Assembly (NCBI GenBank): GCA_019038745.1
Contig: JAHOYV010000040.1
Coordinates: forward strand, 1-61,414
Length of the DNA stretch: 61,414 nucleotides
Source of the DNA: Gemmatimonadales bacterium
GTDB lineage: Bacteria > Krumholzibacteriota > Krumholzibacteriia > LZORAL124-64-63
Direction of reading: 5' to 3'
The notes under the pieces are model-generated. The model did no database searches. It saw only the letters and a program-made list of their open reading frames with translations, and had not been told where the DNA came from. Within the stretch, counting starts at the first letter, position 1. Each line of letters begins with the position of its first letter. Made by a program: the position numbers and the translations under genes. Below, in pieces: positions 44,804 through 52,906 of the stretch.

Positions 44804-45727
44804 CTATTTAAAACGATGCGTTCCAAGTTGCCCACCCACTCGGCGAAACTTCTTCTTCGCCAAGGCAGTCTTCAATAACTTTTGAAACGCCAGATCCTGA
44901 TTATGCCCTTGGTTATGGCGAAATACATATTCATCCAGATACTCGTCCAACTTTTTGTATTTCAACGTGGCGGGAAGCCACTCTTTTGCCATTTCCATTA
45001 CACGCCTGATTTCAACCAAGGAATTATCAGCATTGTGGATTGTCGATTTGTATTCCGGGGAATGTGTGAATGAATGATCCTCCAATTTTGAAAACTCTTT
45101 TGCGTCTCTGGTACAAACAATACTTCCGGGCTCAACAGCTTCCAGGAAAAACGGAATCAAATCGATGGAGCGGGCACTAGCGAGCCTAATTCTACCAGTC
45201 ATTTCTTTTGAGCCCGAGGGTGAAAATACTTCAATTGTCTCCGCCAATTCAACTGCACCAACAATTGAAACTTTGTATTTGTCTCCCTTTACGAAACTTC
45301 TGAATTCGGTATTTTTGGCGTCAGCTTCAATAGCCCCGCCCAAGCAGGAGGACTCTGCCCGCTTCATCAAATCTCGAATTCTTGAGCACAGCTTCCATGC
45401 CGTACCATACCTACCGGTTACGCCGTAGTCCAGCAAGTCCCTCGGGGAGATTGGATCTGGGCCATGGGACGCGATAAATAGAGCCAGAACCATTTTCTGG
45501 ATCGGTATGTGCGTATGGTGAATTAGGGTCCCTGAAGTTATCGAAATCTCTTTTCTGCATTCTATGCAACGAACCAAATTGCGACCTGCTCGCATACGTG
45601 ACTCCTCACGGTCACATTCAAGGCAGGTAAAACCTTTTGGCCACTTGATTGAAGACAATTGCTCGAAACAAGCCTCCTTTGTTCCAAATAATTTCAGAAA
45701 GTTATCTGGGATTGCCTTCAGTTTCAT
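44804..45727 (-). CDS. IS1595/ISXO2-like transposase, divergent
   Basis: 307 aa. An N-terminal zinc ribbon (FTCLECDREE and LVRCIECRKE, CxxC twice) is followed by ITSGTLIHHTHIPIQKMVLA, the usual helical region. A DDE-type catalytic region runs from GGAIEADAKNTEF and ends with the family motif LDEYLDEYVFRHNQ. The expected HTNxIE motif is altered to HNADNSLVEI. No convincing terminal inverted repeats flank it. It may be an old insertion or a transposase-derived gene kept for another role. Opposite strand to its neighbours. Confidence 0.82.
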   Translation of the reverse strand: MKLKAIPDNFLKLFGTKEACFEQLSSIKWPKGFTCLECDREESRMRAGRNLVRCIECRKEISITSGTLIHHTHIPIQKMVLALFIASHGPDPISPRDLLDYGVTGRYGTAWKLCSRIRDLMKRAESSCLGGAIEADAKNTEFRSFVKGDKYKVSIVGAVELAETIEVFSPSGSKEMTGRIRLASARSIDLIPFFLEAVEPGSIVCTRDAKEFSKLEDHSFTHSPEYKSTIHNADNSLVEIRRVMEMAKEWLPATLKYKKLDEYLDEYVFRHNQGHNQDLAFQKLLKTALAKKKFRRVGGQLGTHRFK

Positions 45728-45958
45728 AGTTCTCCTTACACTCCCCTTCCATCAAGGATACACCCCCTGTGTACTAAAGTGTATTAAAATCGAGTTCCTT
45801 GGGGGAGCGAGAGTTCGGACATGCTTTTTAGATTTTAACTCCTTTATTTTTAAGCTCTTACGCCCCTCGCCCGATTGCCCTGGAGAATCGCGCCTGCTCA
45901 ATATATTGAAATGTAGCATGCGGACAACCTGCGTGCATTCTCCATATGGAGGCCTTTC

Positions 45959-46183
45959 ATGATCAGATTTCTTAGAAAGCCAGAAGTACGCCGGATAACA
46001 GGGTGGAGCAATTCCACAATTGCCCGCAAAGAAAAAGCCGGGCTATTTCCCAAGCGGTACCAACTCGGAGACTCAACTGTTGCATGGCGGAATGACGAAG
46101 TGGCTGAGTGGTCAAAAATGCAGGTTCCACCTTCGGAGTATTGGGCTTTCAAAAGCCCCAATAAGGGTAGACCAGTCAGCTAG
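45959..46183 (+). CDS. AlpA-like DNA-binding regulator
   Basis: 74 aa with an AlpA-type winged helix: FLRKPEVRRITGWSNSTIAR, then KAGLFPKRYQLGDSTVAWRN and DEVAEWS. AlpA proteins switch on excision or replication genes of integrative elements and can act as excisionase-like factors. GGAGG lies seven nt upstream of the start. It precedes the replication module. Confidence 0.92.
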   Translation: MIRFLRKPEVRRITGWSNSTIARKEKAGLFPKRYQLGDSTVAWRNDEVAEWSKMQVPPSEYWAFKSPNKGRPVS

Positions 46184-46309
46184 GCCCTAAGTCCTGTGTA
46201 CCTGGCCTACGCAATGGGCCAATTCTGCCACTCGCGGCGGCGGGATCTCCTAAAGTAACGCTACAGTGAAAACAGGAATGCCCAACCGCCGATCAAAGGC
46301 GAGGAAGTA

Positions 46310-46450
46310 ATGAAATTCACTTGGGGAAGAGGCCGACCCACTGGAAAGATCATTTTGATCAACTCCAAGGCGGGAACTGGAATGTGGCAAACCTTCTCCA
46401 ATGACAAATTTTCCTTTGTAAACAACAAGCACAATGACAAGGAAGACTAA
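46310..46450 (+). CDS. Small protein (46 aa) coupled to the PrimPol gene
   Basis: An ATG frame of 46 codons preceded by GAGGAAG, starting KFTWGRGRPTGKIILINSKA and ending in NKHNDKED. Its stop codon is one base from the preferred PrimPol start (46452), suggesting translational coupling. I do not recognise the sequence. The Gly/Lys-rich start and acidic/basic end look like a small nucleic-acid-binding or regulatory protein, but this is a guess. Too short for most gene finders. Confidence 0.55.
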   Translation: MKFTWGRGRPTGKIILINSKAGTGMWQTFSNDKFSFVNNKHNDKED

Positions 46451-46451
46451 A

Positions 46452-48800
46452 ATGACCGAAAACAATAATCGCAAAGATTTGGATGTAATGGCAGCGGCTA
46501 CCATCAAAGCATCGGAGAATCGTTTGCTAAAACATGCCGCTAATTATGCCTATACCTTTAATTGGGCCGTTTTCCCAGTCCACGGAATAGTGAATGGAGA
46601 ATGCACATGTGACAAACCAAGCTGTTCTTCCCCCGGCAAACATCCGCGGATAAGGAGCTGGCAGCAATTGGCAACCCGAAATTTGAACCAGATTTTGGAT
46701 TGGTGGACTCAGTGGCCAGAGTCCAACATTGGAATCCCTACTGGGACAGCATCAGGGGTCTTTATTCTTGATGTTGATCCTCGACATGGCGGGGAAGAAT
46801 CGTACGATAACCTTGATTTGAAGCCGGCGGAAATTGAGAATAGTTATGTTGTTACGACCGGTGGAGGAGGTAAACACATATATTTCGGGCTCCCTCAAGA
46901 CCGATACCGTTCCTGCGCAACGAATATTGCTCCAGGGTTGGATATTAGATGCGATGGCGGGTTTGTTGTAGCAGCTACGTCTAATCATGTATCAGGAAAA
47001 TCTTATAGGATGGACTCCACGCCTTCAAATCCGGGCGGTCCTCTCTCCCCTCCACCCCAAAAAATTCTCAACTTACTTAGTGAAGGACCAGGGCGACCCA
47101 CCCCACGGATGCTACCCAAGACCTTTGAGGATGGCATGCGAAATGAAGCTCTTTTTACCATTGCTAACGATTTGGCGTTCTCCAACATATCACGGGAATC
47201 CGTCATGGATGTTCTTAAAAGGGAAAACGAATCTCGCTGCAAACCTCCGAAAAGCAAAGAGGTGTTGGAAACGATCCTTAATTCAGCTTTTAAGTATGAT
47301 CCCGGATTTGATATAGATGGAACCCGGATCAAACCCATTCCCTTGCCAGAACTCCCTGATGTCCTGCCTTTCGACCCTGCCCTACTTCCTGAAGGCATTC
47401 GGGATCATGTGGTGGACGTGGCGGAGCGAATGCAAGTCCCTCTGGATTTTGTTGGGCCATCTTTAATGTTAACGGTGGGATCCCTGATTGGACGCCAAGT
47501 GAAAATTTGCCCTAAGGCCCATGACGATTGGATGGTTGCTCCAAATCTCTGGGGCGGTTTCGTCGCTCCCCCCGGAAGCCGGAAGTCTGCGGCCCTTGAT
47601 GCAATCTTGAAGCCAATTTGGGATCTCGAATCGGCGGGAGAAAAAGCTTACAGAAAAGCCTTGCCGTCTTTCCTTGCCAAACTTGCGATTTATGAGGAGG
47701 GGCAGAAAAGCCTCAATTCAAAGGCGGCAAAAATCCTCAAAAACAACTCGGCTCAGAAGCAGGATGACAAAACGGAGTTACTTGAAAAGCCGACACCTCC
47801 AGTCCGAAAACGTTACTTGACCAACGATACGACAGTGGAAGCTTTGACCTTGATCCTCGAGGACAATCCCAATGGTTTGCTCATTGCATCGGATGAATTG
47901 GCAAAGTTCATTCACGATATCGAGAAGCCCTACCAGAAGGCCGCCCGTGGATTCTACAACAGCACCTGGGGTACAGAGTCAGGATTCCGGTCGGATCGTG
48001 TTGGGCGTGGCACTTCGCTCACTGGTGAGATTTGTGTATCAATTCTTGGAACGATACAACCTGAGCCGTTGTCCGCATTGATATCCAAATGGTCATGTAG
48101 TCCAGAGCTTTTGGATGGTTTTCTACAGCGTTTTCAGGTCTTGGTTTACCCTGATGTTCCCCAGATAACCGAAATCGTGGACCGGGCTCCAGACAAGGAC
48201 GCCCTGGAACGAGCGCATAGCCTGATCAAGGAGTTGGCCGATGTTGATGCGCTGAATTTGTCATTGGCAAAAAACAGCGATGGGCAAGCCTACCTGCATT
48301 TAGACTCCGAATCCCAAGAGATCCTCAACGGTTGGTTACTGGAAAATGCCAAGCGATCGAACGAACCGAGTGAGCCCGACATCATGAAAGCCTATTTGAA
48401 CAAGCTCCCTAAGGTACTCGCTTCCTTTTGCCTGATCATTCACATGTTAGATGATCGTGGACCAGTTATCCGGGCAAGTTCAATCCGGAAATCTCTCAGT
48501 TGGGTAAAATACTTGGAAAGCCACACGAGGCGGATATACACACCTTCGCTGTCAAAGAAATTTCAGGGGGCCAAGGAGCTTATCCGAATGATCTTCATCA
48601 AGAATAAGTTCGGTGACGAATTCTCCCCACGGGAAGTCACTCGGGGGGGAGGAAATCTTTTCAAGCCGACCTCAAGAGCTATTGAGGCCTTAGAAGTTTT
48701 GGTCGATCGGGCATATCTCTTCGATATCACCCCAGAAACTAGCAAAGGAAGGTCACGTAGGTACCGGGTAAATCCCAATGCTCGTGAGATTCTTGGCTAG
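46452..48800 (+). CDS. Bifunctional primase-polymerase / DUF3987 replication protein
   Basis: 782 aa. The N-terminal PrimPol domain (about 25-205) has a cysteine-containing start, TGTASGVFILDVDPRHGGEE with the catalytic D107/D109, GGGGKHIYF (H142) and PGLDIRCDGGFVVAATSNHV. A PriCT-like linker follows. The C-terminal DUF3987 domain (about 310-690) has a P-loop-like APPGSRKSAA and is thought to be a helicase-like ATPase. Such proteins initiate replication of integrative elements and plasmids. ATG 46452 with AAGGAAG upstream was preferred to 46434. Confidence 0.92.
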   Translation: MTENNNRKDLDVMAAATIKASENRLLKHAANYAYTFNWAVFPVHGIVNGECTCDKPSCSSPGKHPRIRSWQQLATRNLNQILDWWTQWPESNIGIPTGTASGVFILDVDPRHGGEESYDNLDLKPAEIENSYVVTTGGGGKHIYFGLPQDRYRSCATNIAPGLDIRCDGGFVVAATSNHVSGKSYRMDSTPSNPGGPLSPPPQKILNLLSEGPGRPTPRMLPKTFEDGMRNEALFTIANDLAFSNISRESVMDVLKRENESRCKPPKSKEVLETILNSAFKYDPGFDIDGTRIKPIPLPELPDVLPFDPALLPEGIRDHVVDVAERMQVPLDFVGPSLMLTVGSLIGRQVKICPKAHDDWMVAPNLWGGFVAPPGSRKSAALDAILKPIWDLESAGEKAYRKALPSFLAKLAIYEEGQKSLNSKAAKILKNNSAQKQDDKTELLEKPTPPVRKRYLTNDTTVEALTLILEDNPNGLLIASDELAKFIHDIEKPYQKAARGFYNSTWGTESGFRSDRVGRGTSLTGEICVSILGTIQPEPLSALISKWSCSPELLDGFLQRFQVLVYPDVPQITEIVDRAPDKDALERAHSLIKELADVDALNLSLAKNSDGQAYLHLDSESQEILNGWLLENAKRSNEPSEPDIMKAYLNKLPKVLASFCLIIHMLDDRGPVIRASSIRKSLSWVKYLESHTRRIYTPSLSKKFQGAKELIRMIFIKNKFGDEFSPREVTRGGGNLFKPTSRAIEALEVLVDRAYLFDITPETSKGRSRRYRVNPNAREILG

Positions 48801-48813
48801 GGCCCTGTTACAG

Positions 48814-49011
48814 CTGACAGAGGTGACACTCGGACTTCGGTGTCACCTCTGTCCCTATGTCAAAGGGGTAGTTCATGTTCAAGTACGAACCAAAGAATTA
48901 TTATTGTTATATAATTTCACCATTAACACTATTTCCTTTTAATTGTATATTCTTCCCTATCAATTCTACCCTAGGGAAACAACACCCAAATGACAACTGA
49001 CAAAGGTGACA
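48814..49011. repeat. Iteron-like repeats CTGACA(G/A)AGGTGACA, possible element origin
   Basis: CTGACAGAGGTGACA at 48814-48828 recurs inverted as the second arm of a hairpin (TGTCACCTCTGT, 48841-48852) and again, with one change, as CTGACAAAGGTGACA at 48997-49011. TGACAA also repeats at 48991, 48998 and (as TGACAA) 49007. An AT-rich stretch (48896-48965) lies between. Repeats next to an AT-rich segment behind a replication-protein gene are what an element origin looks like. No replication evidence exists. Confidence 0.45.
48817..48852 (+). terminator. Long hairpin after the PrimPol gene
   Basis: ACAGAGGTGACAC pairs perfectly with GTGTCACCTCTGT (13 bp), ten-base loop, 16 bases after the stop codon. 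No T-run follows, so it may be a replication or mRNA-end structure rather than a simple terminator. Confidence 0.6.
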
Positions 49012-50834
49012 ATGGTTCGCCCGATTATGTGGTTCACGTAGGATCAGGGTATTAATGTCATTCTCGGGAAAACCAGTTGAGCACTCATCATCTCTATGCT
49101 CTCCCCGGAATAGGAGGAGGACATGGCATGGACATCATCGGTTATATGGGAAAGCTCCCTATCCAAAGTGCCTAGAGCGGTTCAGTGTAAAACTCTGACA
49201 ATGATATTAATACTGGGTAAACGAGATCGTCTTGCCAATAGTTAACAGTTCAAGCCCTAAGCCCGTCTAGGAGGCTACAAGCAATAGACCCTTTTGATAG
49301 CAGAGCCAGCCACGTGGCGCATGCCAAGCCTCTCCTGAGGCAACACCCCATGACCAAGCCACTATTGCAGGACCAGGGCTTTTCACTGCCCACAATTCGG
49401 GGGATGATCAGGCAGGGACCTTCCATTCGCACAGGGCCCAAACCCGGTACGAATGTCATTCTCAGGAAAAGGAGAATAGGCCTATCTGTCCCCCAGGGAG
49501 GAGGAGTAATCACACAGGAAACAGATTGTTGTACGAAGGAGGCCTTATGACCATCCAATCCCTTAGATCGACCGAAGCACTGAACCGCCCATTTACCCAG
49601 CATGAAAACTATTTTCAATTGAATTCACCCCCTCCATCAAAACTACAATCAGTCCAGCCAACTCTCTGTGCTTGTCCTGTCTGAGTGGGTGGGTGGACAA
49701 GACCCTGATGGTACTGATCACCTTATAGGAAACACCCCCGCGACATTCATTGCCCTTTGGCCCTGTTCGAAAACAAAGAACCCCCGGACATGTCTGGATG
49801 CTACGGCAACCTCTGCTTTCCAGAGGCCCCAGTTTTGCCCACAAACAAGACTCTTGGGATCAGCTACCCGAACCCCTTCATTGGAATGACGAGAACTCAG
49901 CCTGCTTTCAAGGCACCCCATTTATGGGGCATGGAACCCTGTTATATTGAATACACTCAGTCGGCCCCGCCAACTTCCGGTCAATAGCCGATCCGAAGAC
50001 CACACTTTGGGACCTTCCGGAAACTAGGCAGATGGTAGGTCGAACTTTCTATTGGAGGTCTTTTACCAGGCACCTTACGGCCAGGCCTCATTTCCTTCCT
50101 CAATTCCGTGCTGGATTAATACTATGTAGTTCACTTCATGAGGCTGCGAGGAATGTACCTATGTTAGTTTTTCCCCAACCGGCGGTCCCCCAGTACTTAT
50201 GTCACTTTCCAATCCTTCCTTTTAATCCATTGGCTTTTCAGCAATTACGCCGCAAAGCCCTCATCTTGAAAAAAACCCACACGCTAACCCATGTACCTCC
50301 CAAACCCCGTAAGTATATACAGTCGGGGGTTTTTCAGTAGATCAAAAGAAATGTTGAGCAGGAGATACTATTGTAGAATTGGAAGGGAAAGATAACCCCC
50401 CACCGACCCTGAAAAGAGAAATGAAAATTCGCCACCCCACTACTGCCACCGATCATGGCATATCGGATTGCTGCCGGGATCCCGGTATGTACATCAATCT
50501 CATCCAAATACGAGGGGCTATTCGAAAATTCATCCGTAGCTTAGAGGGAATACACATAGTAGTACAATCCACAGTAGGGAGACATAACATATTCAACAGT
50601 ACCCCGGCTTTCCGAATAGGAGTAATGGCCTATACGGGAAGTGTTCTGCCTACTTTCAGAATCGGAGGGATATCACATAGGGTACAGAGAATTGTCCCAC
50701 GTGTCAGAATGCTCAGGAAAGCCCATGAAACAGGTAATACCACATTTGAAGGGGCTGGTACGTAAGTCACACCGATCTTTCATTGGTGAGCCGGGCCAGG
50801 GCCGATTCAAGGATGAAACCGAGCGGCAGAATTA
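48853..50834. other. Two-kilobase gene-poor stretch with degenerate repeats
   Basis: No frame here shows a recognisable family, strong ribosome site and length together. The first 120 bases are AT-rich. A short partial repeat, AATGTCATTCTC-x-GGAAAA, occurs near 49054 and 49451. From about 50500 to 50760 there are degenerate units of roughly 33-47 bases that begin GGAG or GAAT(A/C)GGAG and contain ACATA(G) (for example 50612 and 50657). The longest frame over them (50379-50765) is low complexity in character. It may be decayed genes or a non-coding locus of the element. Confidence 0.45.
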
Positions 50835-50862
50835 TTGACCGGCGTACTGCCCTTCCTATATG
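50835..50862 (+). promoter_or_regulatory. Possible sigma-70 promoter of the ADP-ribosylglycohydrolase operon
   Basis: TTGACC (50835-50840), a 16-base spacer and TATATG (50857-50862), 58 bases before the first gene of a three-gene plus-strand run. Confidence 0.45.
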
Positions 50863-50920
50863 ATGTCCGTGTCATTTTCAGTGAAAACCATTTTTGAGCC
50901 ATTTTCCATTTGGGAATCCA

Positions 50921-51862
50921 ATGAAAATTTCCCCAGAAGTACTTGACCGCGCCCAAGGCTGTCTCCTTGGACAACTGGCCGGCGACTCCCTGGGCAGCTT
51001 GGTTGAATTCAAATCTCAGGAAGAAATTTCCGGTCTATATCCCGACGGCGTCCGCAAACTGGCTGATGGTGGCGTATGGGACACCTTGGCGGGTCAACCC
51101 ACCGACGATTCCGAAATGGCCCTGATGCTTGCACGTTCCCTAATCAAGGAAGGCAAATACAACGCCAAGAAGGTCATGGAGTCCTATCAGTATTGGTTAA
51201 ACTCCGGTCCCTTTGATCTCGGGGGGACCATCTCAAGTTCACTCCGTGGGTATCCCAATCCTAACAGCCAAGCCAACGGGGCTCTCATGCGGGTTAGCCC
51301 CCTGGGAATCTTCGGAACCGGAAGTGACCTTCCCAATGTGGCGGCATTGGCCCGGAAAGATGCCGCCCTCACCCACGTTCATCCGATTTGCCAGGAGATA
51401 AATGCACTGTTCGCCATGGCAATTGCTTGGGCTATTGAAATGGGGCCGTCGCCTGGAGCTCTATTTGGAGAGATCCAGAACTGGGCCAGGGACATGGTTG
51501 TTGACGGTTCTATTCTGGAGGTCATCGCCCGTGCTGAGAATGAACCACCTGAGGATTTCATGGTCCAGCAGGGCTGGGTAATGAAGGCATTCCAGAACGC
51601 GCTCTTCCAGCTTCTCCACACCCCAAGCCTTGAAGAGGGTGTAGTCGATACCGTCGGCCGGGGCGGAGACACGGACACAAACGCTGCCATTTGTGGGGCT
51701 CTCATGGGAGCAGTTTATGGGCGCGCCCAAATTCCTGGGCAGTGGGAGAAATGCATTCTAAGTTGCCGCCCGAATGCCTTCGACAAGGAAGTCCCAAAAC
51801 CTAGACCCGAGGTATTCTGGCCGGTGGACGCGTTAGAACTGGCAGAAGCATTGTTGAGGTGA
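50921..51862 (+). CDS. ADP-ribosylglycohydrolase (ARH/DraG family)
   Basis: 313 aa, normal length. The N-terminus AQGCLLGQLAGDSLGSLVEF, the metal site TDDSEMALML (T61, D62, D63) and the late metal site GRGGDTDTNAAICGALMGAV are all diagnostic of the dinuclear-magnesium ARH fold. These enzymes remove ADP-ribose from proteins or small molecules in the cytoplasm. ATG 50921 gives the family N-terminus; a TTG at 50894 would add nine residues. It leads an operon with a PPP phosphatase and a DUF2779 nuclease and is intact, so it could reverse or control an ADP-ribosylation step encoded elsewhere. Confidence 0.93.
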   Translation: MKISPEVLDRAQGCLLGQLAGDSLGSLVEFKSQEEISGLYPDGVRKLADGGVWDTLAGQPTDDSEMALMLARSLIKEGKYNAKKVMESYQYWLNSGPFDLGGTISSSLRGYPNPNSQANGALMRVSPLGIFGTGSDLPNVAALARKDAALTHVHPICQEINALFAMAIAWAIEMGPSPGALFGEIQNWARDMVVDGSILEVIARAENEPPEDFMVQQGWVMKAFQNALFQLLHTPSLEEGVVDTVGRGGDTDTNAAICGALMGAVYGRAQIPGQWEKCILSCRPNAFDKEVPKPRPEVFWPVDALELAEALLR

Positions 51863-51895
51863 TTATGGGATCAGCAATTATTGAGGAGCCAACAA

Positions 51896-52861
51896 ATGTA
51901 CGACATCATCGGTGACATACATGGACATGCCCACAAACTCGAAGAACTACTTGGGAAAATGGGCTACATCATGGAGTCCGGCCATTACCAACACAGGGAC
52001 GGAACCCGACGTGCGGTTTTTGTGGGAGATTTTATCGACCGGGGGCCGGCGATCCGACGTACGTTGGAAATCGTCCAGGGTATGGTCCAAGCCGGAACTG
52101 CCTTGGCGGTAATGGGCAATCACGAATTCAATGCGATCGCCTACCATACACCCGCTGCTTCGGAAAATGAATGGCTTCGCCCCCACACAGAAAAGAACAT
52201 TGAACAGCACGAAGAATCCCTGACTCAATTGGGGGGAAGCAAGGGAATTCATCCGTGGCTGGCGTGGTTTCGCGAATTACCCTTCAGCCTGGACTTAGGT
52301 GATTTGAGGGTAGTGCACGCTTGCTGGGATCCATGGGCCATTCCCTTTTTGGAGCAGGCCCAAAAGCGACACGGCGGCGTGACAACCGATTTCATGGTCG
52401 AGTCTTTGCGGAAGAGTGAGCCGGGGTGCCGGGATTTGTATTGGGCTTTGGAGTGGAGCCTAAAGGGAAAAGAGCTACATCTTCCACCGGGTTGTACTTT
52501 CCCGGATAAGAGCAATCGCACACGCGACGCCGTTCGTGCTCGCTGGTTCGCCCGACCCCTCGGGGCCAATTATTTCGATTACACTTTTCCAGAGCCAAAA
52601 GCTGGCTTGGGATTAAATATTCCTGTTTCAGCGACCGCCCTTGCCCAAGTCAATTTAGGCAACACCGATGGGTCATTTTACCCATCAGAAGATCCGCCTG
52701 TCTTCTTTGGACACTACTGGTTGCCATGCCCCCCCTCTCCTGGTCTTCAGACTTCAAACGTGGTCTGCTTGGATTACAGTGTGGCAATAGATGGTTGTTT
52801 GTGTGCCTATCGCTGGGATATCGAAACACCATTGTCTCAAGGTAGCTTCGTCACGGTTTGA
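51896..52861 (+). CDS. PPP-type metallophosphatase
   Basis: 321 aa beginning directly with the first metal motif: MYDIIGDIHGHAHKLEELLG (D7, H9), then FVGDFIDRGP (D45, D48) and AVMGNHEFNA (N75, H76). A later FFGHYWLP supplies the GH motif and VVCLDYSVA the end of the fold. It resembles the Ap4A-hydrolase/Pnkp-phosphatase side of the PPP family, enzymes that act on nucleotides or RNA ends as well as proteins. ATG 51896 has GAGGAG eight bases upstream. It lies 33 nt after the ARH gene. Confidence 0.9.
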   Translation: MYDIIGDIHGHAHKLEELLGKMGYIMESGHYQHRDGTRRAVFVGDFIDRGPAIRRTLEIVQGMVQAGTALAVMGNHEFNAIAYHTPAASENEWLRPHTEKNIEQHEESLTQLGGSKGIHPWLAWFRELPFSLDLGDLRVVHACWDPWAIPFLEQAQKRHGGVTTDFMVESLRKSEPGCRDLYWALEWSLKGKELHLPPGCTFPDKSNRTRDAVRARWFARPLGANYFDYTFPEPKAGLGLNIPVSATALAQVNLGNTDGSFYPSEDPPVFFGHYWLPCPPSPGLQTSNVVCLDYSVAIDGCLCAYRWDIETPLSQGSFVTV

Positions 52862-52906
52862 AATGACCTGCTGGTGATACATCCCCTGACAAAAAGGCTT
52901 GAAACG

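Noticed and set aside
50379..50765. 128-codon plus-strand frame in the gene-poor stretch
   Set aside because: Its repeated RIG-type segments follow degenerate DNA repeats and there is no supporting ribosome site; treated as part of the repeat region.
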